Assembly: GCA_902578675.1 (NCBI GenBank)
Contig: CACHDV010000007.1
Location: forward strand, 1 to 42,670
From: an uncultured Alphaproteobacteria bacterium
GTDB lineage: Bacteria > Pseudomonadota > Alphaproteobacteria > Thalassobaculales > Thalassobaculaceae
Reading direction: 5' to 3'
DNA: 42,670 nt
The position numbers were made by a program, and so were the translations under genes. Positions 18,700 through 28,625 of the stretch are shown one piece after another (position 1 is the stretch's first letter; each line of letters opens with the position of its first letter). The notes below the pieces were generated by a model, which worked only from the letters and a program-made list of their open reading frames with translations, was not told the origin of the DNA and made no database searches.

Positions 18700-20052
18700 A
18701 TGGAACAGGAAGATAAAAATTCGTTTTCGGGGCGTCTTAGACGTTACGCAAAAGTAACAGGCGCCGTTGGCGGTCTTGCAGCGCGCGCAGCCGGCCAAAG
18801 GTATCTGGGTCTAGACTTGGGCAAGCAGCAAATGCCTTCTGAATTAAAATCGGCACTAGGCAACCTAAAAGGCCCAGTAATGAAAGTCGCGCAAATTTTA
18901 GCCACTATTCCTGACGCACTACCAGAGGAGTACGTCAAAGAACTGCAACAACTACAATCCAATGCTCCAAGCATGGGCCGACTATTTGTAAAGCGGCGAA
19001 TGACAGGCGAATTGGGCAGTGATTGGAAAAACCGATTTTCGTATTTTGACGAAAACTCAGTTGCGGCAGCATCACTTGGCCAAGTTCATAGAGCCAATAG
19101 TTTGGATGGGACTGAGCTTGCATGCAAATTACAATACCCTGATATGGGCTCGGCGGTTGAAGCAGATTTGCGACAGTTGAGAATAGCAATGTCACTTTAT
19201 GAGCGCTACGATAGCGCGATAAAAGCATCCGAAATCTACAAAGAACTATCCGCTAGAATTCGCGAGGAACTCGACTACCTGCGCGAAGGACGTAATATGA
19301 CCTTATACAAGATGATGCTCGCAAATGAACCGAACGTTAATGTTCCAGACTTTTACGAAGATCTCTCCACCGAACGGCTGATCACAATGAGCTGGCTAAA
19401 GGGGTCATCTCTCTTGAACTATATAGCGACAAACGAAAATCAAGAAGCCCGGAACCACGTCGCAATAAATATGTTTAGAGCTTGGTACATCCCGTTTTAT
19501 TTGTATGGTATAATACACGGTGATCCCCACCTTGGTAATTATTCGATTACCGAAGAAGGGGATGTGAACCTCATGGACTTTGGATGTATTCGCGTCTTTC
19601 CTGCAAGTTTTGTCAAAGGGGTAATTGACCTTTACCATGGGTTAAGGGATGACAACGAAGAATTAGCTGTTGAAGCCTACAAGACCTGGGGCTTTGAAAA
19701 CCTCGATATGGAAACTATAAATGTTTTAAATCAATGGGCCCGTTTCGTCTACGCACCTCTAATGGAAGATAAAATTAGGAGTATACAGGATACAAATAGT
19801 GGGGCTTATGGTCGGGAAGTTGTCCAGAAAGTGCATCGAGAGCTGCGCCGTTTAAATGGCGTAAAGCCACCTAGAGAGTTTGTGCTTATGGACAGGGCAG
19901 CGATCGGATTGGGCTCTGTTTTTTTACACTTAAAAGCCGAGGTCAACTGGTATAAAATTTTCCAAGATCTAATAAATGATTTCGACCCCAGTAAATTGGC
20001 CAATCGCCAAGAAGAAATTTTAACGGCGGCATCGGTACCCCAACCGGAATAA
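18700..20052 (+). CDS. ABC1/AarF/UbiB family kinase-like protein
   Basis: LGNLKGPVMKVAQILATIPDALPEEYVKELQQLQSNAP (KxGQ-like motif), AAASLGQVHRA, ACKLQYPDM, IIHGDPHLGNYSITEEGDVNLMDFGCIR. Confidence 0.93.
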   Translation: MEQEDKNSFSGRLRRYAKVTGAVGGLAARAAGQRYLGLDLGKQQMPSELKSALGNLKGPVMKVAQILATIPDALPEEYVKELQQLQSNAPSMGRLFVKRRMTGELGSDWKNRFSYFDENSVAAASLGQVHRANSLDGTELACKLQYPDMGSAVEADLRQLRIAMSLYERYDSAIKASEIYKELSARIREELDYLREGRNMTLYKMMLANEPNVNVPDFYEDLSTERLITMSWLKGSSLLNYIATNENQEARNHVAINMFRAWYIPFYLYGIIHGDPHLGNYSITEEGDVNLMDFGCIRVFPASFVKGVIDLYHGLRDDNEELAVEAYKTWGFENLDMETINVLNQWARFVYAPLMEDKIRSIQDTNSGAYGREVVQKVHRELRRLNGVKPPREFVLMDRAAIGLGSVFLHLKAEVNWYKIFQDLINDFDPSKLANRQEEILTAASVPQPE

Positions 20053-20094
20053 ATTGCATCAAGCTCATAAAACTACCTGACGAACATTTCATTA

Positions 20095-22383
20095 CTAACC
20101 GCACTTTGAATGCCCACACGTTGTACATACATCACATCCTTCCTGACGAAGTATACCGAAGGAACCACAACTGGGGCAAGATTTTCCTTTTTCCCTTTGA
20201 AAATCGAGGATATTTTCACCACGTCCAACCTTTTCACTAAAGGATCCCTCGCTTGGTATAAAACCTATTTCAATCATATGCTTTTCAATCACTTCTCCTA
20301 TTGCCGCTAATAGCGAAGGGACATATCGGCGCTCCATCCAAGCGCCTCCTCTAGGATCAAACACCGCTTTTAATTCCTCCACCACGAAAGAGATTTCGCC
20401 CCCTCGCCTAAAGACAGCACTTATCATTCTTGTCAGTGCTACTGTCCAAGCAAAATGTTCCATATTTTTTGAGTTGATAAATATCTCAAACGGCCGTCGT
20501 TTCCCATCTTGTATAATATCGTTCATAGTGATGTATATTGCATGATCACTTTCCGGCCATTTTATTTTGTAAGTTTTACCATCTAGCTGCTCTGGTCTTT
20601 CTAAAGGGATAAGTGGTTTGTCATCGATACTTTCGCCATCCTCACTTTTTTCTTTCGGAAGTAATTCCTGATCACTCTTATGTTCAATTTTGTCTACAGA
20701 CAACACAGAGCCCGTAATATCGTTTGGACGATAAGTGGTACAACCTTTACATCCTAAGTCATATGCAGATTTATAAACTGCCTTGAAAGTTTCGAATTCT
20801 ATATTTTCTGGGCAATTTATAGTTTTAGAAATCGAACTATCAATATACTCCTGAACAGCTGCCTGCATTACTAAATGGTCGTTTGGTTGAAGCGTCTGTG
20901 CATCGACAAATGCTTTTGTTTTATTTTCACCTGTACCTTTTAATTCTTCAAATAGTGCAAGTGCATAGTCGCTGACTGGCTCTATGAAACTAGAACCATC
21001 AGATTGAAGAACTTTCCGATTATATTTAAACGCAAAAACTGGCTCTAAACCGGACGAAACATTATTAGCTAACAGAGATATTGTTCCCGTTGGCGCGATT
21101 GACGTAAGCAAAGCATTTCTTATTCCATAGCTGTATATGCCAGCCCTCAGCTCTTTAGGGAGTTTTTTTACATTGTGGTTTTCTATGAATTTTTCTTTAA
21201 CAAACAATGGAAATGAACCTTTTTCCTTTGCCAAGTCTATAGAGCACCTATAAGCGCTATCCCTTAAAACTCTCAACCAATTTTTTGTTAAATTCACCGC
21301 CTCTTTCGAACCGTATCTGACTCCGCACATTATTAGTGCATCGGCTAAACCTGTGATCCCAAGCCCTAGCCGACGTTTACTTACTGCTTCTTCCCTCTGC
21401 TGATCGATGGGATATCTGGAAATATCGATAACATTATCCAACATTCTGACAGCTGTCCCCGTTAACTCCCTTAATGCCGTCAAGTCCATTGAGGCGCCTT
21501 TTTCAAATGGCTTATTGATCAATTTTGCAAGGTTTATCGAGCCCAGTAGACAGGCACCATATGCCGGCAAGGGTTGCTCTCCGCATGGGTTTGTAGCAGA
21601 AATTTTTTCACAATAAGCTAGGTTATTTTGCTTATTGATGCGATCGATAAAAATCACGCCAGGTTCAGCAAATTCATAAGTGGATTTCATAATTTTATTC
21701 CACAACTCAGTCGCCGCTATTGTCTTATATACTCTTCCCTCAAACTTCAAATCCCAGTTTTTTCCTCCGGAGACGGCTTTCATAAATTTGTCAGTTATCA
21801 GTACAGACAAGTTGAACATCCTCAGCCGGGACGGGTCTTTCTTCGCTTCCACGAAATCCTCTATGTCCGGATGATCACAACGCAACGTGGCCATCATCGC
21901 GCCCCGGCGGGACCCTGCACTCATTATGGTTCGGCACATCGAGTCCCAAACATCCATAAAAGAGAGCGGGCCGGAAGCGTCAGCACCTACTCCGACTACC
22001 GGCGCTCCTTTCGGTCTGAGAGTAGAAAAGTTATAACCGATGCCACCACCTTGTTGAAGAGTGAGAGCAGCTTCTTTAACTGCAGTAAATATCCCTGCCA
22101 TATCATCGGGAATATCACCCATAACAAAGCAATTGAATAGCGTAACAGAACGCCCCGTTCCTGCTCCGGCAATTATTCTACCCGCTGGCAGAAATTTAAA
22201 TTCTTTCAGCGCATCATAAAATTTTTGGTCCCATTTTTTAGGCTCTTTTTCAACTGAAGCGACGGTTTCCGCTATACGCCTCCATGTATCCTCAATACTT
22301 GAATCAATAGCGTTTCCATCTGCACCGAAGAATCTATATTTGCTATTCCATATCCATTGGGAAATTTGTGAATTGAGTTCCAT
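20095..22383 (-). CDS. nrdJ: Adenosylcobalamin-dependent (class II) ribonucleoside-diphosphate reductase
   Basis: LPAGRIIAGAGTGR, QQGGGIGYNFSTLRPKG, NPCGEQPLPAYGACLLGSINLAKL, TSCPD-like region GRRPFEIFINSKN..., C-terminal CPSCGSFGILRQEGCDVCTTCGHSKCG. Confidence 0.95.
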   Translation of the reverse strand: MELNSQISQWIWNSKYRFFGADGNAIDSSIEDTWRRIAETVASVEKEPKKWDQKFYDALKEFKFLPAGRIIAGAGTGRSVTLFNCFVMGDIPDDMAGIFTAVKEAALTLQQGGGIGYNFSTLRPKGAPVVGVGADASGPLSFMDVWDSMCRTIMSAGSRRGAMMATLRCDHPDIEDFVEAKKDPSRLRMFNLSVLITDKFMKAVSGGKNWDLKFEGRVYKTIAATELWNKIMKSTYEFAEPGVIFIDRINKQNNLAYCEKISATNPCGEQPLPAYGACLLGSINLAKLINKPFEKGASMDLTALRELTGTAVRMLDNVIDISRYPIDQQREEAVSKRRLGLGITGLADALIMCGVRYGSKEAVNLTKNWLRVLRDSAYRCSIDLAKEKGSFPLFVKEKFIENHNVKKLPKELRAGIYSYGIRNALLTSIAPTGTISLLANNVSSGLEPVFAFKYNRKVLQSDGSSFIEPVSDYALALFEELKGTGENKTKAFVDAQTLQPNDHLVMQAAVQEYIDSSISKTINCPENIEFETFKAVYKSAYDLGCKGCTTYRPNDITGSVLSVDKIEHKSDQELLPKEKSEDGESIDDKPLIPLERPEQLDGKTYKIKWPESDHAIYITMNDIIQDGKRRPFEIFINSKNMEHFAWTVALTRMISAVFRRGGEISFVVEELKAVFDPRGGAWMERRYVPSLLAAIGEVIEKHMIEIGFIPSEGSFSEKVGRGENILDFQREKGKSCPSCGSFGILRQEGCDVCTTCGHSKCG

Positions 22384-22430
22384 TGATCCAGACCAAAATG
22401 ACTTTTTGCTTTCTCGCTGTTATTACGCCG

Positions 22431-22457
22431 AACAAATTTGTGTTAACACCGTTTGTT
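22431..22457. promoter_or_regulatory. Nested dyad-symmetry element upstream of nrdJ
   Basis: AACAAATTTGTGTTAACACCGTTTGTT contains GTGTTAACAC (22440-22449), ACAAATTTGT (22432-22441) and flanking AACAAA/TTTGTT arms. Confidence 0.4.
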
Positions 22458-22480
22458 TCAAGATGGGTATTCGTAGTCGG

Positions 22481-23104
22481 CTACGGATAACAACAGTATG
22501 CACGCAGATTTGTCAAAATTAATTTGTGGAATTCCAAAAATAATAAAACGAATCTTTTAGAATGAATCAGCCAGCTCGACAGTCGAAATTGGCCATTAGA
22601 AACAGGATATTGAGTGATCTTTATATTAGGATTTTGCGATTTAAACTCCAAGTACGCTCTCTGCATATGGTAGTTACTTGTCACAAGAATGATAGAACTC
22701 AAGCTATTATCACGCACCCATTGAAGACTTTCCTTAGCATTTCCTCTCGTATCCTCAGCTGTATAACCAAGCGTGATGCAACAATCAAAGAACTTCGTAC
22801 TCTTAGGTAATTTGCCTCCATCCAGCAAATTCAAAATATCTGACCTGGTTACCTTTTCATTGACCCCAGACACAAATAATAAAGCTGCTTTATCGTTTTC
22901 CAATAATGTGATCCCAACTTCTAATCTTCTTGAGCCACCAGTTAATACAATTATAGCATCACTTTTTACAATATCGCCGGGGGGTTGAATTGGGATTGAT
23001 CTCAAGAAATTCGCAAAGCCGATAACCCATAAAAACACCAAGAGCAAAAAAAGTGTTACCAATGAGCGTTGGATAACTTTAAAATTAAAGAAAGCGTTTT
23101 CCAT
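22481..23104 (-). CDS. YdcF family (DUF218) protein
   Basis: DAIIVLTGGSRRLEVGITLLE, TRGNAKESLQWVRDNSLSSIILVTSNYHMQRAYLEFK; N-terminal TM. Confidence 0.88.
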   Translation of the reverse strand: MENAFFNFKVIQRSLVTLFLLLVFLWVIGFANFLRSIPIQPPGDIVKSDAIIVLTGGSRRLEVGITLLENDKAALLFVSGVNEKVTRSDILNLLDGGKLPKSTKFFDCCITLGYTAEDTRGNAKESLQWVRDNSLSSIILVTSNYHMQRAYLEFKSQNPNIKITQYPVSNGQFRLSSWLIHSKRFVLLFLEFHKLILTNLRAYCCYP

Positions 23105-23119
23105 TCATTCCCAAAATTA

Positions 23120-23992
23120 TTAGCTTTGCGTCCTAAGAAGGATTAAGACCGAAGCCCCAGCCACGATAATTCCCAACAGAGCGTAGGAAACAGGGACTAA
23201 CATAAAGATTATCCAATCCAAAAGATTTATTTGTTTAAAAATATCTATCTCCACATCGCCAAAAAAAGCAACTTTAAGCAATCTATCTAATATAAAAAAT
23301 GTCCCCATGGCCAGAGCGGCCCCACAAGCACTAGAAAAACCTAAAGCCTTAAGCACATGCTTTTGAAAAGTTCTGGCTATGAAACCATTCTTAGCACCAA
23401 TCAAATGCATCACTTGGATTGTTTCCCTGTTAATTGCCAGCCCTGAATGAACTGCAAAGACTACGGAAATCATAGCGACAAACAGTGTTAGGCTGACTAT
23501 TACGGAAAATAATTTTTTAGCTCCGCTCAATGTCTTTGCGTCGGACAAGAATAACTCTGCATGACTTTCTATAAATATCTCCGTCGATACATTTTTAAGA
23601 GAGGTATTGAGGTCGGGCAAAATATGATTTCTACTTAACCTTATTTCGATTAATGCAGGCAGTAGAATATTTTTTAAAGTGTCTTTTTCTACCAATGGGT
23701 TAATTAATCTTTCAATGTCATTTTTTTCTAAAACTATAACACTTTCAATATCAGGGAATGCTCGCAAAATTTTCAACGTCTCATCTAGACGTGTAGCATC
23801 ATCATCGCTAGCAATTCTTTCGGTAGGGTTTGGGACATGAATTGTAACCAGGTCTCGCGTAGCACTTCTCCACTTATCGAAAGATAATGTTGATACAGTA
23901 CTAAAAAGGACTGCTAGAAGCGCCAAATAAATCATAGAAGTCATTATCCAGCCTAAAAAGAAATTTGACCCGGCGAGCTTAAATATTCTCAT
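23120..23992 (-). CDS. ftsX: Cell division permease FtsX
   Basis: Four-TM topology, VMHLIGAKNGFIARTFQKHVLKALG motif, immediately downstream of ftsE. Confidence 0.9.
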   Translation of the reverse strand: MRIFKLAGSNFFLGWIMTSMIYLALLAVLFSTVSTLSFDKWRSATRDLVTIHVPNPTERIASDDDATRLDETLKILRAFPDIESVIVLEKNDIERLINPLVEKDTLKNILLPALIEIRLSRNHILPDLNTSLKNVSTEIFIESHAELFLSDAKTLSGAKKLFSVIVSLTLFVAMISVVFAVHSGLAINRETIQVMHLIGAKNGFIARTFQKHVLKALGFSSACGAALAMGTFFILDRLLKVAFFGDVEIDIFKQINLLDWIIFMLVPVSYALLGIIVAGASVLILLRTQS

Positions 23993-24067
23993 GATACGAC
24001 CTTTCCAATGCCCGCCTTTTCCGTATAAATTTGAGTGGCAACTATATTTCCCCTGGATAAGAAACCT

Positions 24068-24727
24068 CTAATCACTAAATAAAATTTTTTTATCTTCTAT
24101 ACGCAGAACTGGATAGTCGAATTTTTGTATTAAGTTTTCATTGTGGGTCGCAATCAGAACATTCGTTCCAGTTCGATGCAATTCTTTAAAGAGATATAAT
24201 AATCGGTCCGCTATAGTGTCATCAACATTACCAGTTGGTTCATCCGCCAATAACAGTACTGGCCGAGCTATCACAGCTCTTGCTATTGCTACTCGCTGTT
24301 GCTGTCCTCCAGATAAAGACGTAGGTAAATCATCTAAGTGATCACCCAAACCCACCCATTCTAACAATTCCGGGACATGGCGTCGTATAATGGAACCTTT
24401 GGTATTAAAAATCCTCAATGGTAGCGCTACATTCTCTTGAACAGTCAAGTTATTTATTAACCGGAAATCCTGAAAAACTATTCCCATCCTGCGCCTTATT
24501 TCGGGGATTTCTTTTTTTGTAATTAATGAAGTATCACGGCCAAATAAACTTATCTTTCCTTTTGATGGAAAGATCCCCATGTAAATCGCTTTAAGCAGAG
24601 ATGACTTCCCCGCCCCACTTTTGCCCGTCAAGAAGTGAAAATTACCTTCACCCAAGTCAAAACTTACATCAGTGAGAATGGCTTCTTTCCCCCGATATCT
24701 TATCTCGACATCTTCAAACCGAACCAT
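24068..24727 (-). CDS. ftsE: Cell division ATP-binding protein FtsE
   Basis: Walker A TGKSGAGKSSLL, signature LSGGQQQRVAIARAV, Walker B LLLADEPTGNVD, GIVFQDFRLI. Confidence 0.94.
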   Translation of the reverse strand: MVRFEDVEIRYRGKEAILTDVSFDLGEGNFHFLTGKSGAGKSSLLKAIYMGIFPSKGKISLFGRDTSLITKKEIPEIRRRMGIVFQDFRLINNLTVQENVALPLRIFNTKGSIIRRHVPELLEWVGLGDHLDDLPTSLSGGQQQRVAIARAVIARPVLLLADEPTGNVDDTIADRLLYLFKELHRTGTNVLIATHNENLIQKFDYPVLRIEDKKILFSD

Positions 24728-24928
24728 ACGTATAAAAATTCCTAACTATTCTTTTCTAATCTTTTCAAATAGAATATGAAAACAAAAATCAAACGTAATA
24801 GAAAAAAGATAAGCGATTTTATGATCATTACCTACTATTTTTCTTTTGGAAAATTTTCAAATTACCATTTACCCAAGGGTAACAAAAACCGGTTCTAAAT
24901 TGGCTTTCATCCAAGGACGATTAATTTA

Positions 24929-25639
24929 ATGCGTATAGCCTGCCCTAGTTGCTCAGCCCATTTCGATGTGCCCGACGATGCCATCCCAGAGGAAGGGAGA
25001 AAACTTCGGTGTAGTCAGTGCAAGCACAAATGGCATCAATTACCCATAGCGGAGAACAACAAACTCGCCTTCGAAGATGAAACAGAAGAGTTACCTAATC
25101 CTCTAGAAACTGATATTGAGCTTACAGGCAATATTCCCATTCCAACTTCTGAGGAAATTATTGAAACTTCTCAAAAGAGGCGACTGAATCTACCATGGGT
25201 ACCAATAACAATTTTTGTGGTGCTTGTTCTTGCGATATCGGCAAGTCTTAATTGGCGTGCAGAAGCTGTAAAACAATATCCCCCCATTGCAATTGTATAT
25301 GATGCCATAGGACTTCACGTTCCAGTTAAGGGAGAAAATCTTGTTTTAAAAAATATTGGTGCTTGGAGAAACAATGAACAATTTATGGAAATTTTACTGG
25401 TCCAAGGAGAGATCTATAATCCGACAGAACTGGTGCAAGCAGTTCCAATAATTCAAGGGACAGAAATAGACGCAACAGGACGCCAATTGCAAACTGAGTT
25501 CTTTACTCCAGAGGCAAAGACACTTTTACCCGATGAAACCATAAAATTTGAATTCCAAAAGCCGTTTCCAGATGAGAATACTGTAAAATTACTAGTCACA
25601 TTTTCAGATCAGGACCGCGGCGGTGACTCTGGTTACTGA
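24929..25639 (+). CDS. MJ0042-type zinc-ribbon / DUF3426 membrane protein
   Basis: MRIACPSCSAHFDVPDDAIPEEGRKLRCSQCKHKW, single TM VPITIFVVLVLAISASLNW; divergent from ftsE. Confidence 0.88.
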   Translation: MRIACPSCSAHFDVPDDAIPEEGRKLRCSQCKHKWHQLPIAENNKLAFEDETEELPNPLETDIELTGNIPIPTSEEIIETSQKRRLNLPWVPITIFVVLVLAISASLNWRAEAVKQYPPIAIVYDAIGLHVPVKGENLVLKNIGAWRNNEQFMEILLVQGEIYNPTELVQAVPIIQGTEIDATGRQLQTEFFTPEAKTLLPDETIKFEFQKPFPDENTVKLLVTFSDQDRGGDSGY

Positions 25640-25728
25640 TGAGAACAATTTCAGTACAAAAAGAGAAAGATGAGTTGTGATTTCTAGTTATCCTCTTCAA
25701 TTTTTTACTTATTTGTGGGGCCTAAAGA

Positions 25729-26985
25729 CTACTGTAGCCAAGCGGCTAGCTTTTCATCTTGTATTATTTTTTCAAAAGTCTGACGTTCTCTTATGACAGA
25801 AAAAAGGTCATTATTAACCAAAACTTCTGGAATTAATGGTCGACTGTTATAGTTAGACGCCATTACAGCTCCGTAAGCTCCCGAACACATTATGGCCAGA
25901 AGGTCATTTTGGCTAAACTCAGGCAACATTCGGTCTTTCGCAAAATAATCACCACTCTCACAAATAGGCCCCACCACGTCACACAAGCTTTTTTGAGAAG
26001 ATAGATTTTTTTCCGTTACGGGAACAATGGCATGAAATCCCTCGTAGAGTGTGGGTCGAATGAGATCATTCATTGCGCCGTCCACGATTACAAACTTCTT
26101 CTGGTCACCTTGTTTGATATAAATCACCCGAGTAATCAGCATTCCTGCTTCACCAACTAAATATCGGCCTGGTTCAATACTCAGCTTGCAATCCAAATCC
26201 CCTACCGTCTCCGAAATGATTTGATTATAAGCATTCAAATCGGCAAGGCCTTCATCTGAATAAGGAATACCTAAGCCCCCACCCAAATCCAAATGCGAAA
26301 TTTCATGACCTGTTGATCTAAGATAACGTGTCATTTCCGCTATTTTTTTATAAGCCGACTTATATGGAGAAAGTTCTAAAAGTTGAGACCCTATATGAAC
26401 TGCCAAACTTTTCATGGATACATTAGAAAGGGTGGATGCTTTAGAAAAAAATATTGGCGCATCCTTCAGATCAATCCCAAACTTGTTTTCCTTCTTACCT
26501 GTCGTTATTTTCTCGTGGGTTTTTGCATCCACATCAGGGTTCACCCTAAGGCCTATCGTAGCAACTTTCCCAAGAGATTTTGCTATCTGATTGATATTTA
26601 TTAACTCCGCCTCTGACTCTACATTTATTTGGAATATATCGTTATTTAACGCCTCTACTATCTCCTCTGTTGTCTTCCCGACGCCAGAAAAAACAATTTT
26701 TTTGGGGTCAACACCGGCTATCAGGCACCTTTTAAACTCACCCAGCGAGACCACGTCGGCGCCAGCACCTTCTTTTGCTAGTGCTTTAATTATGCTTAGA
26801 TTAGAATTAGCCTTAACCGCAAAATAAATTGAAATTTTCGATGATGATAACGCAGTAGCAAGCCCCCTGTACTGATCCAATATCTTATTATACGAGTAAC
26901 AGTAGAACGGCGTTCCAACTTCGCTAACTATTTTGCTAACGTCAACACTTTCAACAGTTAAGTTCCCGTTTTTATAGTTAATCAC
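25729..26985 (-). CDS. lysA: Diaminopimelate decarboxylase
   Basis: TPFYCYSYNKILDQYRGL, IYFAVKANSNLSI, LDLGGGLGIPY, EPGRYLVGEAG, GPICESGDYFAKDR. Confidence 0.96.
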   Translation of the reverse strand: MINYKNGNLTVESVDVSKIVSEVGTPFYCYSYNKILDQYRGLATALSSSKISIYFAVKANSNLSIIKALAKEGAGADVVSLGEFKRCLIAGVDPKKIVFSGVGKTTEEIVEALNNDIFQINVESEAELININQIAKSLGKVATIGLRVNPDVDAKTHEKITTGKKENKFGIDLKDAPIFFSKASTLSNVSMKSLAVHIGSQLLELSPYKSAYKKIAEMTRYLRSTGHEISHLDLGGGLGIPYSDEGLADLNAYNQIISETVGDLDCKLSIEPGRYLVGEAGMLITRVIYIKQGDQKKFVIVDGAMNDLIRPTLYEGFHAIVPVTEKNLSSQKSLCDVVGPICESGDYFAKDRMLPEFSQNDLLAIMCSGAYGAVMASNYNSRPLIPEVLVNNDLFSVIRERQTFEKIIQDEKLAAWLQ

Positions 26986-27009
26986 TCAATTTTCCCAAAC
27001 TTATTTAAA

Positions 27010-27159
27010 TTAATGCGTTGGATATTTTTTATAGTCATAACTTTGGTTTGAACCCAATGCCTTAGGTGCCCCTCTTTTTCCACAACTGCCAAGTGAAAGA
27101 AAGGCAAAAGATAGTATTGTTAACCAGATAAAACAAAAACTGGCACATTTTCTTTTCAT
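27010..27159 (-). CDS. Small LptM-like lipoprotein
   Basis: MKRKCASFCFIWLTILSFAFLSLGSCGKRGAPKALGS; lipobox LGSC then GKRG, between argH and lysA. The ORF opens at 27204; M16 at 27159 is the likelier start. Confidence 0.75.
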   Translation of the reverse strand: MKRKCASFCFIWLTILSFAFLSLGSCGKRGAPKALGSNQSYDYKKYPTH

Positions 27160-27175
27160 TAAAACATCCTTACAG

Positions 27176-28609
27176 CTAAAGAAATCGTTTCCGTGCTTTC
27201 GCAACTGCCTTAGCTACGTTGACTGGTGCGGTCCCTCCAAAACTGATGCGACTAGAAATAGATTTTACGGGATCCAATACCTCAAACACATCTTCATTTA
27301 TGGACGACTCGATATTTTGGAGATCTTCTATCTTTAAATCAACCAACCTACATTTTTTTTGCTCTGCCAGTTTAACAATCTCACCCGTAATATGATGCGC
27401 TCTACGAAATGGGAGTCCTAGTACGCGAACCAACCAATCTGCTAGATCAGTAGCTGTCGAAAACCCTTGATCAGATGCCGCAAGCATATTTTCTACATTT
27501 GGTTTCATGTCCTCAACTATCCCAATGCATGCATAAATACACACCTCTAATGTGTCTGATGCGTCAAATAAGGGCTCCTTGTCTTCCTGCATATCCTTAA
27601 AGAAAGCAAGAGGTAGTCCCTTCATCATCACGAGCAGTGAATTTAGTGCGCCTACGACCCTTCCAGTTTTTCCTCTTACTAGTTCTGCCGCATCTGGATT
27701 ACGCTTTTGCGGCATTATAGAGCTACCAGTAGTGAATGCGTCGGACAAACTGACAAAGTCAAACTGAGCACTATTCCAATTAATAATTTCTTCAGAAAAA
27801 CGCGATAAATGAATGATACAAATTGATGCAGCTGATAGAAATTCTAATGCAAAGTCCCTATCGGATACTGCGTCTAAAGAATTTGCTGTTGGCCGATCAA
27901 AACCCAGTTTATAAGCGGTAAAATCGCGATCAATTTCAAAAGAAGTGCCTGCTAGCGCAGCAGACCCTAAAGGACACTCATTCAACCTACGCCTACAATC
28001 TGCAAAGCGTCCTCGGTCCCTACCGAACATTTCAACATAGGCTAGCAAGTGATGGCCAAAAGTTACAGGTTGCGCCACTTGAAGATGCGTGAAACCTGGC
28101 ATGATCACGTCACTATTTTCATCTGCTTTGTTGATCAAAGCTTTTTGTAGTAGGCTCAGTGCCTCGATCAAACCATCTATCTTGTCCCTGACCCACATTT
28201 TAAAGTCGGTTGCAACCTGATCATTCCTAGAGCGCGCCGTGTGTAATCTACCCCCAGTTTCTCCTATTAAAGTAGTTAATCGCGCCTCAACATTCATGTG
28301 TATATCTTCTAAGTCTCTCTTAAACTGAAAGTTACCTTCGTGTATTTCTTTTTCAATCTGGTTAAGACCTTCGATTATTTCTTCGCTCTCTTTTGCTGAA
28401 ATAATTTTTTGCTTTCCAAGCATCTCTGCATGAACTCTCGAGCCCTCTATATCTTGAACGAAAAAACGCTTATCAAAGTCTATTGAAGGATTTATTTTTT
28501 CCATAATGTCAGAGGGGACACCAGTAAATCGACCACCCCACACAGAACTTACCTGAGATTTACCTTTTTCTTTATTTTTTCTATCTATATCTTTAGTCTT
28601 TTTTTCCAT
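27176..28609 (-). CDS. argH: Argininosuccinate lyase
   Basis: [69 protein letters not shown]. Confidence 0.96.
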   Translation of the reverse strand: MEKKTKDIDRKNKEKGKSQVSSVWGGRFTGVPSDIMEKINPSIDFDKRFFVQDIEGSRVHAEMLGKQKIISAKESEEIIEGLNQIEKEIHEGNFQFKRDLEDIHMNVEARLTTLIGETGGRLHTARSRNDQVATDFKMWVRDKIDGLIEALSLLQKALINKADENSDVIMPGFTHLQVAQPVTFGHHLLAYVEMFGRDRGRFADCRRRLNECPLGSAALAGTSFEIDRDFTAYKLGFDRPTANSLDAVSDRDFALEFLSAASICIIHLSRFSEEIINWNSAQFDFVSLSDAFTTGSSIMPQKRNPDAAELVRGKTGRVVGALNSLLVMMKGLPLAFFKDMQEDKEPLFDASDTLEVCIYACIGIVEDMKPNVENMLAASDQGFSTATDLADWLVRVLGLPFRRAHHITGEIVKLAEQKKCRLVDLKIEDLQNIESSINEDVFEVLDPVKSISSRISFGGTAPVNVAKAVAKARKRFL

Positions 28610-28625
28610 TTCAGAGGGCTTTCTG

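Noticed and set aside
21628-22140. 170-aa + strand ORF antisense to nrdJ
   Set aside because: Lies entirely opposite conserved RNR catalytic sequence; composition typical of a reverse-complement shadow.
22384-22480. Cobalamin riboswitch upstream of nrdJ
   Set aside because: The intergenic region is only about 97 nt, too short for a typical cobalamin riboswitch, and no B12-box-like sequence was recognised.
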